Below the pieces are notes generated by a model, which saw only the letters and a list, made by a program, of their open reading frames with translations, did no database searches and was not told where the DNA came from. Positions 28,769-43,000 of a stretch of 64,000 nt of DNA are shown here, piece by piece; the stretch's first letter is position 1, and the number at the start of each line of letters is the position of its first letter. The stretch spans positions 22,587,620 to 22,651,619 of the forward strand of contig NC_085046.1 in the NCBI RefSeq assembly GCF_963662255.1. Reading direction: 5' to 3'. The position numbers and the translations under genes are program-made. The stretch is from Cinclus cinclus. Its lineage: Eukaryota; Chordata; Aves; Passeriformes; Cinclidae.

Positions 28769-31700
28769 CTGATAAGGATGGCAGTAAGAAGGATTTCGCG
28801 GCTTTGGTAGAAGTTCACAGTCTTCCTGTTTTCCTGTGTTTGACAAGGTATTATTTCTTGTTGCTTTTTTCCTCCTGACAAACTTGTTTGCATCTTTCTT
28901 GTTTTCCAGAATATAACATTGTCTCTCACCACTCTATCTCTCGACTGATATTCTATTTTCTGAAGCCACCAAATAACCACCACTGCAGTTAAATAATGAA
29001 ATGAGTTAGGGGTTTATACCTTGCTTTCTTTTTTGTTTAGGAATGTGTATGTTTTCCACTACTTTGACATATCCTGCCTAGAGCACTTAAAATCTCTTCT
29101 GGAAACTTGCATTTCCCCACTTTTCATCACAGAATATTTTTAATTTATTATTTTTAATTATTTATTCTTTTTTCCCTTATTCCCTCAGGCTACTTTTCAA
29201 ATCAATCTAATGCAAGCATAGCAAATATTTGTGTTCTTTTAATTTGGTTTTGGTTTCGTATAGGAATATGTATATCCTCCAGTGAGTCCCTATTCCCTTG
29301 AACAACTGACCCCTTAATATTTTTCCTTCATCTGTCTGTCTCTTGAACAACCCATCGGTTGTTCAATGTGATCCATGACATTCATTCCTACCATTCATAC
29401 TCATTTGCTATCCAAAGTCAGACATAACTGTGTCACCTTGACCCTGGCACAATCATTCCTCTCATCGTTCTAGCCCAAAATGGTTCCTCACATTAAACTT
29501 TCCTGCTACATCTCTGACTGCAAAGGGAAACAAATTCTGATCCCAGGAAAGGGATGACTCTCTACCAGTTGCCAAGAGAACACACTGGAAAGACACAAGC
29601 AGGAACACAAAGTTGCATCACCTCCTTGCATTAGGTAATGTTTCTCATTCAATCACTTCTCCCTCCATAGTTCTTCATTCTGGAAGTTGAATTGTTACCA
29701 TGATCTTCTCAGAGTTCCCATAAGATCAAGGCTGTAGAGTTTGCCAGGGTATGTGGTGTTGGGGGTATGTGGTATGTATGAGTTATTATATCATGTTCAC
29801 TGTGGACTGAACCTTCAAATGGCAGGAAACCAATCTCCATGCAGCAGAAAGAGCTTCTGCATTTGGTCTCAGGTAACCTACAGAACATTTGTAGATAAAT
29901 CCATTTCTTATACCTCTTGTGAAGATTATACTTTCATCATTTGCCTTTTGCCTTCTTCTTATTATTTGTAATTATAATTGATTAATTTGAAAATTTCATC
30001 TCCTTTCTTATCTAAATAGCTGCTATCATTTGGTCTAGTGTAAGACATTGGATCTGTCTGTGAAATATAGGTATAACTAGAGAGCTTTATTAGTGTAGCT
30101 GAAAAACATAGCATTTATAAATAGCTGGAGACAGTCCAATATTACAAAATTCTCATACAGAATGGAATTTGACCTAAATTTTAGTGGTTTCAAACAGGAC
30201 TGATGATATGATGTGTTTAAAGAGAAGGGTTTCTCATATAGAGGGCTTATCAAATTCAGCAGTTGCATATGATTCCTTTTTTCTTCGGAGTAATGTGTGC
30301 CAATCATAATAGATTTGTTTGGAAAAATTACCCTTTCATTTTCCTCCACAAACAGGTTATTTGGATCGTCCAGGCTGAAATAAGTTTGGTAACTGCAACT
30401 GTTCATCAACTAATATTGCAACTACCTTAACAGAAGATCTAACTTAATATAAAAATGTTTCTAACTTTTCTTCAGATAACTTTGTTTCATCCCAAACCAG
30501 CAGCAATTTTTGTTAATGGATTTCAGTTATGAACCTCAAGTTGAATTCCTCAACTATTTTTTTTCCATTGTCTTTATATGTAATCCTTGACTCCAAGAAA
30601 ATTTGCATCCCTTTAGAAACAAAGTCCTTTATAAATATATGGAATGGTCAAAAATTAATGTTCACTTCATTCATGCAGTTTTACTGCTTAACAGAAGAAT
30701 CAGGAGGAGTTTTGCAACAAGACAAATAATTTCATTTGTTCTTTAGACTTCATCTCATAATTGGCATCACATCAGTGCTTTTTAAAAGAATGAATATTAC
30801 TGTCAAAATATCTTCTCACTGGAGAAAAATGTCTCAGAAAAAACTCGAAGAGAATAAACAAGATCATTTACTGGGTATAAATATATATATAAGAAGTTTT
30901 TTGTTATTGTTTTAATATTAATAGTAATTTTTAGAAATCAAACATGCATTTTCTGAAGCATGTGCTTTGGCTCACTGAGTGCCATGTGGTAATGCTGGAA
31001 TCCCATGTTAGCCCTGACTGATGATGTTTGAACAGAGGAAAAGACATAATCTGTCAAAGTTAAATCTATCTTGTCTTTTACTATATTTTATATCTGGCTT
31101 GTATTCAATAAATAATACAAAACATCCACAAATAAAAAAAGAAAAGAAAGCTGGGAGCCAGCATGTTGAACTATGACCAAATTTCAAGAAATGTTTTAGA
31201 ATATAATTTTCAGTTATCCCATGTCAATGATTGATTGCTTGTTATTGCCTATGTGACTAAAGATAAGCATGATGAATTGACACAAAATTTTGCACTATTC
31301 ACAGCTTGTATGGCTTGTTTTGTCACTCAGAAATAACCCTGCTTATTGTATCACTCATACAAGATTTGCAGCACATAATAGTAGAGTTAAAAGCAGACAT
31401 TCCTGATAATTATTCTTTTAGTGATAAGTCAAGGTTATTTTACTTGATCCAAATGAAAAAATTTCCTTGTTCAGAAATTATATATATATGGCCTGACCTA
31501 GACCATATCAAGTCAGACAGCTGAATGATGAAAAGCAGACAATGAAGCCTACACATGCATTTGTAAAGAAAAAGCTAAAATAAGACAGAAATAATAAAAG
31601 ACCAAAATTTTTAAGATCTCAGTTCCCATTCCTTAACACAGTGCACTGTGCTCTGCAATTAATGTAACAGAAAGTGTCCTTCACTGAGTTTTGCTAGGAA

Positions 31701-32379
31701 GCAAACAGCATAAAAGGCACTTGACTCCAGAGCCAAACTATCTTTGTATTTATGATATTCATATCTTACTTCAGGAACCCTCCTATTTAAGGCAATTGCT
31801 ACTTAAATGCTGTATAACAGAAGAGTCATATGCAACATTTAAGTGCTAATTATTTTTGCTGGAGCTGGTAAAATCACGATTATGACATAAGAACTTGTTG
31901 GGGCACTGCATTTTTACCCAAATAAAACCCAAAAACCAAACACAAACACTCCGACCCCCCCAGATAAATAAGACACAGACAGGAGAAGAAAAAAGAATAA
32001 GTTACTTAGAAAGCATGAGTTTTCTGGGATGATTAAAAGAATTTTGCCTTATTAGTCTCAGACATGGAGAACTGTAAGAGGCATGAGAACAGTCTTTCAA
32101 AAAACACAACTGCTCTCTGAGTGCAGAAGGAGCTGGAACAGAGCAAATCCATTTATTTTGCTGTATAAAAGGTACAAGTAAGAGACAATGAAAACTTCTT
32201 AAATGGCAAAAACAGGCCATTATTGCAATTATTGCAAAAGAAAGAAACAGGAGGTGACGGTATCTGCTTTCTGGAGGCTCCTTAAGGGAAAACTTTAAAA
32301 GCCACAAATTATTCAGGAGTAAACCATAAATATCTTGCCTGTGTGCAGCTGACTGGAGTAGGTCACCTCAGTAAAGGGC
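28769..32379. other. Noncoding DNA, no gene seen
   Basis: AT-rich unique sequence with only short chance frames (the longest is 110 codons, minus strand, 30077-30409). Short AT-alternating tracts occur near 30880 and 31480. No gene or named repeat recognised. Confidence 0.5.
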
Positions 32380-32879
32380 GTTAAAGCTATCATTGTGTTC
32401 CAGTGTGGCCAGTGAGGAGAGCAAAGCAGAGAGAACACTGAAACTGAGGCTGTAGTGCACTCAGTGGAGGTGTCCCAAAGGAGTGTCGGTGTCAGCCCAG
32501 TTCAGATAAAGAGGGCAGGAGTGGCTGTGCCTGAGCAGAGCTGACCCATTCTCCACCATGTCCCACCTCCAGACCCAGCCAGAGACACCCAAGGGCTGGG
32601 CAAACTCTTTCCTCAGGGCACCAGCAGGCCTGACTTACCCACTCCAGCGCCCCAGGGCTCCCAACCTCCCACAGCCCAGGGTCCCATGTAGCCCCCCCAG
32701 GACCACCAGTCCCTGCCCCAGTGAAGACTCAGCTGGACTGGGCTGCAGCTCCCCACTCTGCCCAGCCATGAGCCCCCAATCCATGGAAAGCCTTGCTCTA
32801 CACATGCACAGCGTGCAAATGTGGCACTCTCCCAGACCACTTCTTCAGCATCCAAGGTTTTTCCTGAGCAGTCAGGGAG
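32380..32879. other. GC-rich noncoding block, unidentified
   Basis: A stretch much richer in C and G than its neighbours, with C-rich plus-strand text (GTAGCCCCCCCAGGACC) and few CpGs. A plus-strand frame (32558-32971, 137 codons) is Pro/Ser-rich at the start, and its last residues (GKDLWEVVACIFV) come from the adjoining LINE relic. It is therefore a composite of unrelated sequence, not a gene. The block may itself be part of an unrecognised retroelement. Confidence 0.35.
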
Positions 32880-33545
32880 TCATAGAGCTGGGAACAGAGA
32901 ACAGAGGTTGTACTTGGAGGGGAAAGGACCTTTGGGAGGTAGTGGCTTGCATATTTGTAAGTTACGATTGATTATAGGGTAAACATGAGGAGTCTGTACA
33001 ATGAAGCTTCCAAAGGACTGTTCGAGCCCTGGATAAAGAAAAAAGAAGAGCTGAGAGCAGAAAAACATTCTGCCTTTATGGGCAGCTCTGGCAAGATCAG
33101 TTCTGGAATATCAAGTTCATTTCTGGTATCTACATTAGAAAAAAGGTGTTGAAATTTGAAGATATTACAAAGAGAAGCTACAAAAATAACTTCAGACTTT
33201 AAATGAATACCTTGTTGAGAATGTTTTAAAGAAGTTAATCTCTTTAGCTTGCCAAAGGAAGATGCAGGAGTTACCTGACACTATCCTCTAAGTACTTACC
33301 AGATTTTAATAATGTGCTCCTTAGCCTACCAAAGAAAAGTGGATCAAAGACCGATGGTTGAAACAAAACTAAGAAGAGGAAACATATAGCAAGAGGTATG
33401 GGTGATTACTTCTTGGAAGAACCTGCCAAGAAAAACAAGGGATTCTCCATTTCTTGGTGTCTGGGAATCAAAACAGGATGCCTTTCTATAAAATAGACCC
33501 AGGAAGATGAAGAAATTGCACTTCTAAATGAATGAAATGCTGCAT
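32880..33545 (+). mobile_element. Ancient CR1/L3-type LINE relic, ORF2 C-terminal part
   Basis: This segment follows the C-terminal third of CR1/L3 ORF2 in order. AAAGGACCTTTGGGAG (KDL) lies near 32925. TCTGGAATATCAAGTTCA at about 33101-33118 corresponds to the conserved LEYCVQF region. AGAAGCTACAAAAATAACTT near 33173-33192 corresponds to RRATRMI, and TTTAGCTTGCCAAAGGAAG at 33243-33261 to LFSLEKRR. The end is best preserved: 33441-33491 reads DSPFLGVWESKQDAFL then a stop, the family's usual (D)SPSLE.FK.RLDAFL terminus. Numerous frameshifts and stops show it is long dead. Such deep decay with retained order suggests insertion early in amniote or bird history. The precise subfamily (L3 or an old CR1) is uncertain. 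Confidence 0.75.
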
Positions 33546-36500
33546 TTAAATTATATAGAATTTCAAAATATTATATATTTGACTTTAATGTGTGCATTTC
33601 TCAATAGGCAAAAACCCACAAAGAATATTTTCCAATTCTTTTATTTGCACTTCTACTTCAAAAAAATCTGGATCTGATTTAATGTCATGATAGAAAGACT
33701 TAGTAAAGGAACAAAGCAATATGTTAAATCTAGCTATTAAATCTACCTGTTCTTATACCAGGACTGCAGCTAGTTATCAAAAGAAAATTTTCTATATCTT
33801 TGGCTCACATTAAATGACCAACTTTTTAGGTTAGGTAAAAAGCAGTAAGTTCACCCATATATAATTTGGAAATATGAACTTCTTTAATTGACAACTGTGT
33901 AGAAAAGAAATCTCCACAGATGTATCAGGCAGACACATATTGGATAATCTCTTCCACTCTGTGTTTTCTCTAGTGCAGCTAAAGCCAGTCCAGATGGAGG
34001 GCTGGAGGCTCTTCCCATTTTTGACTGAGCAACTTTCCCTCTCCCAGCTTGTCGTCCCATGATGAATGTGGTGGCAGCCTTCTCTGAAATAAGTCACTGG
34101 GAGACATCCAGGGTCAACAGAAAACACTCAGCCACATGTTTTGCTCACTAGATATAAGAATTACCCTATTTCTACAGGCATCTGGGGAAATCTGTTGGTT
34201 TTTTAATTTAGTTTGCCTTCTCATAGTCTTTTGACTACCAAATGTACAGGTGGTGTAGGTTTTTAGCAAAGTGTAGGGATATGGGCAGGGTCAGCAGCCC
34301 CTATCAGACCCCTCCACAGCATCAGCAGTGTTACCCTCCCCTCGGATTTTGACCCAGACAATGGGTAGACACTTCTCTATTCTCACAATGGAGCTCTGTG
34401 CAGAGAAAGCTCCTTTATATAGAGAAAAGCTTTCCTCCTCTTCTCTGCTTACTTTTTCCGAACATCCTGCTCTCCACTCATCCCTGAGAGTGGCACCTTA
34501 CTGCCCATGCCCAAGCCATAGTATTCCAAACTTTAAAAAATGTCCAGTGGAACCAAGGTGTGATAATAAACACTAGCTTCATTTGCAGGTAATTTTTCTC
34601 CTGAGAAGAAAAGATACCCTTCAAAACCAAAAAGGCCCTTTGGTTATCTTGACTGTACATGAAAACTGTAGTGCAAACTGTGTAACAATCTATGAAATAT
34701 TTATCTTATACTCAATTCTGAGAAAAATGTCAATGTCAATTTACATTAAAATTGCTTTATTTTAATATAACTCCTGTTTGTCCAACAAGTTAATTCTATT
34801 TTTGGCTCCGCTATGTGTAGGTATCCAAGTATAAATACCTTTGAAGATGCAGTAAAGAAGCAGCAATATATAAACTGCTCTACATTTCCAAAGTGTTTGT
34901 TTCATAAAGTGCACATGCACACACTGCTAATATCAAATGCTTTCCCATTTCAGAAGAAAAGGACTAATTAGTGAAACATCTCCACAAACATTGCTGAAAA
35001 CTATATCAAGATACTCTATTGTCTTTTTTCCCCATATTAATCTCATCCTGAATATTAATTGTTCATTGAATAAAAACCATTTGCAATGTAAAAGTTAATG
35101 TTTTAATTGTGGCTGGCATTCATCCATAATTTTAAAAGTTAGAAATATCTAGGAACCTTAGAAGTCTGGTGATGTTAGTACTTCAAAAATGTTCAGAACA
35201 GTGGTGCAGTCCTAAACAAAATGTGTATTTTTGACATATTAGTGAACTTCAACTTTGAGAATTCCAATATAGCTATTATTTTCTGGGGTTTTTCCATCAC
35301 TGTTTCAATCTTGAGGAGTCCCTCACAATCTTGCTTCTGTTGTGTTTTAACTTCTGTAAGTGCTCATCATGAAGTTATTTTTACTCCCTGCCAAGTTTAT
35401 TCTTACCAACATTTTTAGCAACATTTTGTAGTCCAACATGCCTTTGTTTTTCCTAAGGAGGTTTCTGAAGAAGAGCAGAAAGCAGCAGAACTGTAGCTTT
35501 GCACACCACAGGCCTCCTTTCACCCACCCCCTCCCTCCCATCCACAGAGTGGTATACACAGATATTGGAATTACCCAAACAAACCCAGTGGGTTCCTGGG
35601 CTATGACCATTCTTAAAAACAGTGTTTTACCCTCAAGTTTGGGAAGCCCCATGACCATACTTGAGAGATGTGGGTCATCATGTCTTAAAATTAAGAGATC
35701 ACCCGTTAAGTGAATGGGAATAAACAAAGTGGTCCTGATTTCTAGGCAAGGATTAAATTCTTTACTGATGCAACTCCATGAGCTGTTCCTCCACAAAAAT
35801 CAAGACAGCTAAATGAATTGCAGTAGAAATTATGCCCATTGTGAGCTGTTACCTAAGTTACCAAACAATTTTTAGTTACCAAATTGTTTGCTGCAAAATT
35901 TGTTCTTGCAAAACAGCACAATACCCAGTCAGTACCTCACGTGTATTAAAATCCTTAGCAATTTTTGAATTCAAAACGAGTTATGACAATTTTGTTTTGG
36001 GTGGCAGCAAATCATGACTTCACTCAGTGAGAAAATATTTCCTGCTGCTATCTCTTAAAGACTGCCTGCAGTGTTTAACTATCCACTGCTGCATCACACA
36101 GACTGGAAGGTGACCAATGGAACACGCAAGAAGAGATTAGAATGAATTTTTGACGTGTGTTTTCATTTCATAAATTCTGGTCTCTGTAGCCACAAGTTTG
36201 TCATTTGTTACATGTTTTTTTCTTTTTTTTTTGTTTTATCTGATGTTGAAACTCTTCCGTGAAGCTTTGAATGCTGAGGCATAAGAAAGAGAAATCAGTT
36301 GGAAATTTGTTCATGTCTATCGCTGCACTTGACATTTCTCCACTGATAAGGTGCAGCTAAATATTGACTTTTTAGTTAAGTTCAGGTTAGCTCTCTGGTC
36401 CATGGGTATTGATTGTAAACCATTATCTTTTCCTCATTTATGGGCCCCAGTGCTTTAGCTCAAAAAGAAAAGACAGAAAGAGAAAAAAAAAAGAAAGATG

Positions 36501-36883
36501 TAAGACAAAATGGAATGGGAAAATATGCAATTGGTTGCAAAGGTGCCATTAAATTCTGTTAGGAAAAAATAAAAATGTTCTTGATGTTTACTTTTTAAAA
36601 GCTGTCCTTTTTTCATTCTAACAGTCCCCCTGTTCAAGTAATTTTTAACCCATTTAAGGAAAATGTCAAACCAAGATTGCCACCAGGACACAAAACTGGG
36701 AAAGATATAAAAAATATTCTATCATTAATTAACTAAATGCAAACCTGGCATTAAATAAGTTTTACTAAAGGTACTGTTCCATAGGGGCTCAGTGGTACTG
36801 CCAATTCCATTACCCCAGCTCCTTTTCCCAACACAGTATAATACTTTGGGTATGTTAAAATAAGAGCAGATAAGAGAGCAGGA
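33546..36883. other. Noncoding DNA, no gene seen
   Basis: AT-rich unique sequence. The longest frame, 149 codons on the minus strand (35347-35796), has no recognisable domain. At 35856-35890 a 10-bp perfect inverted repeat (CAAACAATTT / AAATTGTTTG) overlaps a direct repeat of AGTTACCAAA. A purine tract (A/G only apart from a few bases) lies at 36461-36497. Confidence 0.5.
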
Positions 36884-37085
36884 TGATGTAACTCTTTTAA
36901 TTTTTTAATAGCCTTTGACCAAGTCCCTCCCAGGAGGCTCTGGAGGAAATTAAGAGATCATGCAGTACAAGGCCAAGTATGCTTACAGATAAGAAATTGG
37001 CTAGGAGGAAAAAAAACAAATAGGATGAACAACTAGGAAATTTTCAGCTCAGCAAAATCTGATCAGTGTGGACTTTTGTGATTTC
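36884..37085 (+). mobile_element. Ancient CR1-type LINE relic, reverse transcriptase palm
   Basis: From 36911 the plus strand reads AFDQVPPRRLWRKLRDH, and in the same frame IRNWLGG follows at about 36989. This is the reverse-transcriptase segment after motif A in CR1-clade ORF2 (usual form SKAFD.VPH..L..KL..HG......WI.NWL). Just upstream, in a frame shifted by one base, the codons give DVTLLIF, the decayed motif A (usual YLDFSKAFD); the catalytic aspartate codon is now isoleucine. Downstream the frame hits stops at 37037 and again near 37078. The fragment cannot encode an active enzyme. It lies about 3.3 kb after the 32.9-kb relic in the same orientation, but it derives from a more N-terminal part of ORF2, so it is probably a separate insertion. 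Confidence 0.8.
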
Positions 37086-40000
37086 ACTCCAGAGAGGTGG
37101 CACAGAGGGGACATGGCAGGAGAGCTCTACTTCAGCTGCCTTGGGATGTCCCCATCTGGAAGAGATTAGGATTATACACACATGGATTTATTCTGAAGCA
37201 GATGTTGCACACTCACTTCACTCCATTCAGTTAATCCCATCTAATTTCCAAGTGTAAACAAGTATTTCACTTTACTGGGCTGAGGCTGGAACACAGGTAT
37301 CCTGGCTTTCCTGAGCATGTGAGATACCTGTTAGCCTCAGGTTTCAGAAGGAAGGGAGGGAAAGGGTGCCAGAGAGAGGTCTGGATCAAGGAGGCAGTGG
37401 CATTAATGTTGGCAAAATCTGTGTCTTTTCCTCCAAGACTACAAACAGCTCTGACCTGACCTAAGTGTCAGCTAATTAGTGCATGCATACTGGCTTTTAT
37501 AACTTGAACCCTGCTGGGCAGAACAGATACAGAGGTTATAAATTTTTGTTCAGCACCTTGTATCTCTGTGTGACCCTAGATCAATAAGGGAGACTCTCAC
37601 AGTAGGGAGAAAGAAGCTGCCCTCAGTGGGGCAGATCCAGCCAATGGCTGGATCAAATGTAAGAGGAAAAGAGCTCTTCTGATACTCAGCAGTCATCAAG
37701 GATTTCACAATAAGTTTAGGGATCCTTTCTGCTCAGAAATATACCAGCACCACCTGGTCTTGAATCAGAAACTCTTTGTGTTATCCTATGCTCCCCATCT
37801 TCACTGTACACGCTCCACATTTCCAATCCTACATGTGAGTACACTGCAACAATGATAGCTCAGTTGTATGAATTAAATCAAATTAAATACTTTTTGTGGC
37901 TTATTTGCAATTTCAAATGGAAACACCTGCTAAAAGAGGACTCATCTAGGAACTTGATTTTCTCTTCTCAGTTTCAAGTCAGAGCTGAAAAGGGAAGGGA
38001 ATCTTGGGATTACAACATTAGGCCTCATTGCATCATTCAGTAGAGCAGATTGTAGTGGAGCCCCTCGAACTTCCACCTTCAGCATAAGGAAAATCTCTCA
38101 TGGGAATATATACCTTGGATACGGTACAACAAGTATTGTTATAAATACCTCATTTGGCATAGCATACAAACATGATGAAAATAAAAAAAAAACAGGTGAG
38201 AGCATTTGAATTTTAAGAGCTCTGTTCTTCAGATTTTCTTGATTGTTAGCACACCACTTCTTCCACAGAAAGAGCTTGTAATGCTTACGTTGTAATGACT
38301 GCCTTTTCCATTCTTATAACATGAATTCCAGCAAAAAAATTCCAAAAATCTGAAAAATAACTGATTACCTAAAGACCTTTCTTCCTCTGAAAACCAAATG
38401 TTGCACTTATGCCAAGTTTCAGATTGATGCATATTTAAAATCTAAATTATGAATCCTCAGAAATATATGCACAGCTGCAGTGTTGATAGACTCCTAACAG
38501 GCACCTGCAGTCCAAAAAATGAATGCTGTGATCTCATCATGTACCACAGGTCCAGCTGGGCTTGGGCTAAGTCAGCCTGTGGGTGGAAAACCTCAGTGGA
38601 GTTTTAGGAAGTAGTATTAATAATTTAGAGTGCATTTACCACAAATTTTGCTAAGGTTGCAGTACAGTTCATTACTTTCAGAAAGTAGGAATAGCATTTT
38701 AACATTGCTCTCAAAAAAGGATGCAGAACTGTCAGCCTCTAACTACAATCGTTCTGTGCAGCTAGAAATATGCAGCATAATTAGAATAAGCTGGGGATTT
38801 TTTATGACAGTAGGATCCTGTAAAAAGATGTATTGATACTGAGAACATCTTTATTTCTCTCTGGCTACCAACATTTTGCAAAGCATTTTTTAAGCAGTTG
38901 GTCCTCCCTGGTACCATGTTCCTGCTCAGATAGGGCTGGAAATTTAGGGATCATGGCAAGTGACTTAATTCACTTGGGAGAAAGCCTCCACAGATCTCCC
39001 AAAATGATGAATTGTAATGGAATTTGTCAGGTCTTCTGAGCATAGAAAGATCGGTGGAAAAGGATGGCAGAATTATTAGCATGCAAGTAAGTTAGCATCC
39101 TGCTTGGAAGATAGTCAACTGAATGAAAGTGTCATCCTCTTATCACTGCTCCTGGCTGAGTCAATAATCCTGATATTACAGCATTACCAAAATCAGGTGA
39201 GCAAAAGCTTTGTGTAGATAAAAGATGTAAAATCAAAGTGGAATTGAAATTAACTCTGCAGTGAAGATCTTTGAAATCAAAAAGCATAGATTCTTCTGTG
39301 CATTAGAAGAAGTGTGAAGGGAACATACACACACAGACACGCACAAAAATCTGCAAAATTCACTGCCTCTTTAATAAAGCTGGTACCTAATATTTTTACA
39401 GATATAGTTTAAAAGAAAAAAAAAAAAACCAGAGGATTGCTTTCTCACCAGAATCACCTGAAAAACTGTGCATACCCACAAGGTGATCCACATAACCTTC
39501 TTTAGAGGGAAATTAATGGGTCTTCTTATATCTCAGGTGGAGGTACACGTGCCCATATTCAGCATGGGCTGGCATGTTCTTGATTGCCTGGTCATTCTCT
39601 TGATTGCTCTAGGTCTCTCTTCCTTTATTTTCCTTTTTTCTTATAGAGAAAAGGTCAGAAAATGTGGGCTGTATTTTGAATGAAACATTATTTAATTTAA
39701 TCTGTATTTTAAATGGCTATGTTTTGCACAAATCTGAATGCAATAAACTTTTAGCTGTATTTTTAAAAATCCATTTCAAAATTACCAGTTTTAAAGCACC
39801 CTGTTAGCTGACTGATGTTTTCAATTATCTTTCCTCTACGGCCACTAAAATCTCAGTCAAGGCTATGCTGATGCTAACAGACATCTTTCAAGTTGACACA
39901 AGAAGATTTCTCAATCAAACGCTAGAGGCACTATTTTTATCAGTATTTTTCAAATTCAGCTCAAAATATTAAAATTGAATGAGAAAAATCCAGGTCTTCG

Positions 40001-43000
40001 AGACACTAACTTGAATAAATACCAGAAAATTAAACCAAATTCAGTCATGTCTCCAGCAATTCCGCTCAAGCCAGTGGCATTTCAAAGGTTTCAGATAACA
40101 AGAGAATCTGTCCCAGTCACTGTTTTGCAGCCAATTTACACTCAGAGTTCATAGACTTCAGTGGAAATTCCACCATGATAACCATGACAGAGCTGGGAAT
40201 GATTATATGCAGTTAAGGTATAAAGAGCTAATGAAGCATGCACAAATCAGTTCAGTATGTTGAATATTCTCTCAGGACTGCTAGCTAGATAATTACTTTA
40301 GTAGATTAATAGTTATAAACAGGATTCGTCTTTGTTTTATGTTCTTATTAAATAATGACTAACCTACACTAAAAGTAGTGATCTACAAAGTTCTTCAACA
40401 GACAATTTAAAAGGGAAATAAAATTCTGGAGATGTTTTCCCACCAGAAGTGCTTGCCCTTTTGTCCTAAATGTTTCCAGTCTTAACTATAACAATGTTGT
40501 TCAGAACTGTGTGGAGCAGCCAATAATATGGCTGCTGTCATTTCTCATTTATTGATGGTTAATATACTGATGTAGGCATATCCTATTTGTCTGCAATTAT
40601 TAGAGATAATTCACATTACACATATACACACAAAATTAGTACAGTTGAGCAAACTTTTAATTTCTTTTCCATTTCTTTGAAGTTTAAAAAAAATTTTAAA
40701 TCCCTATCTGATTTTTGAAGCATGAGAAGCATCATGGAAAATGCTCTAAGGGACTGTTACAAAGTCTCCCAGCATCAGTTCCAGACAATTCTTTGGCAGG
40801 TAGGAAGTTATTCTTAATTATGTCCTGGACACTTTGCCCCATTCTGCCCTGTAATAGTCCTTGACTGAAATAAGAACCTGGCCATAATATCTGACTGGAT
40901 CATGATCAGGTAGAGAAATGGAAATGAGTCACCTCTGGCAGACCTGGTGCAAATTGATGTAGAATTTTACTCGGGGTTTAATATATTGTCTTCTATCTCC
41001 AAAAGGACAAGGACTATGCAACATTCAGGAGATGGATGGCAGATGTTTTTCTGTTTCCACACACTCACAAAAAGCCTGGCAGCTCTTTCATGTGTTAATC
41101 CTGCAGGCAGACCTAACCCAGAATTTCCAGAGACTTCCCATCACGGAGAGATGTGGAATGATTATGCAGTTATCTAAATGGAGTGCCATCAAATGCAGAG
41201 ATGTTCAGAGAGTTGGAAAACAGACTCTGTAAGGTGCAAAACAAAATCATTGAAACAGAAAAAGCCACTGAATGCAGAAATAACTCCAATGTGATTATAC
41301 ATCTAACAATATTGTGGCTGACAATAATAAATGCATTTATAAGAACTGGGATAACATTCAATCCTTCACAGTATTTTTAAAAATACTATCAGGCAGAAAC
41401 AATCATCATAATAGATAAGGAACAGAACAAACACAGCAAAGTACTGGTAATCCTTGTTAGGGTAAGAAAAAGCCCTGCTTTTTGTGATCTCACAGCCAGA
41501 CACTGCTTTCAAGGAAAATTACATGGTTCATACCTGACTTTTTCCATATTTTATTTGACAAGTATTAGAGTCTTCCAATCTCTGCCTTCTCTACTACCTA
41601 CTTTCTCTTTATGTGATGATTAATGACAATATAAGAAACAGAGGTTTTTCAGTGTGGCAGCCCCAGATCAGAAACTGGAGGATTGTAACACAAGTCATCC
41701 AAAAAATAAAATTGCTCACACTTACTCAGTATGCTGTAGGCCATAGGGAGTCCATGGCAGGACTGCATGCATAGCCTGTGTTGAGAAGAGAGTGTGAACT
41801 GGAGTCAAAATTTACACTCACATGGAAATTTTAACCAAGTTTCATACAATCAAGAAAGATGGGTATCATGTATGGCATCACCAGCAAAACCTTCTCTGTG
41901 GCCCTTTACCATATTATCACCATTATCCATTCCCACTTCATTTCATGCAATTGTTCAAAACTGTGTTTCTAATCACAAGAATGACATTTCACCCTTCCCT
42001 CAGGACAGATGGGCTTCTGATTCCTGCAGCACTCCAGTAACTGCTGTAATCCAGAGACCTACATTGTGCTGGGAGATAAAAAAATGAGCTGCAGGCAGAA
42101 AGCTCAGCATCACTGTGAGCCTTTTGAAAAGCCATTTGAAGGACTACCTAGATCTAGAGGGTTTACCTCTGCTGGTAGCTCTGAAAGATGCCCTAACTAC
42201 TTTCTCTAATGCTCCAAAGAATGCCAATGACAGATGGTATAACAAGAGAAGAGGTGAGCTAGTAGGGATGACTGAAATCTCTCATCTATAATCTTAGCTT
42301 TAATCAGATAAAGAAAAGAGAAAAATTTTAAAGAAAGCAAGTTGTACTTTGCAACAATCCCATAAATTCTGAGAAAACAATCAGTCAGTAAATTTCTTAC
42401 TGAGCCAGCCTGTTTTTGATAGGTAAAAGAAAAGATGTATGTTCATGAGAGTAACAGCTTTGTGAATAACTTGCTTTCATACTTGCTTGACATTATCTTC
42501 TTCCTGTGTTTCCAAAGACTTTGAAATATGTACAAATCCCAGTTTGTGTATAAGCATTTGCTGTTTCAAAAATTTCTAGTTAAAATGAAAATAAGCATGT
42601 GTTATCGAGTAGGGACTTCTGGTTATTACTTCTCATTTTAGAGAAAACCTGTCATGTTTCTGAGCTTCAAAATCCTTGCTTTTTTCCTAGAATAAAACCA
42701 AAAAGTTGTTCTCTAACTGTAACATGAAAGTAAAGCAATTGTAGTACAACCTTTTCATTACTAATTAAAATGTATTAGTAAGTTTTGAGAAATAAATATG
42801 ATGAGGACCCTTGTGAAAGAATTACGGACATCTGCTGGTCTTTATCTGAGACAAATTTATTATCATATAAGTTCCCAGAACAGTCACAGTGGCATCACAC
42901 CCAGTGGTGACACACGTCCTATAAGTTCAGTTACTTGTTCTTCATGTCCTTCTTTAGAGGTTTGCCCTTTCAAATTAAAACAAACAAAAGGAACCACCAA

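Noticed and set aside
32558..32971. 137-codon Pro/Ser-rich plus frame as a gene
   Set aside because: Its end is made of LINE ORF2 sequence (GKDLWEVV), so the frame crosses the edge of a dead transposon.
33018..33030. Pol III box-B-like GTTCGAGCCC
   Set aside because: It lies inside the CR1/L3 relic and has no matching box A at tRNA spacing.
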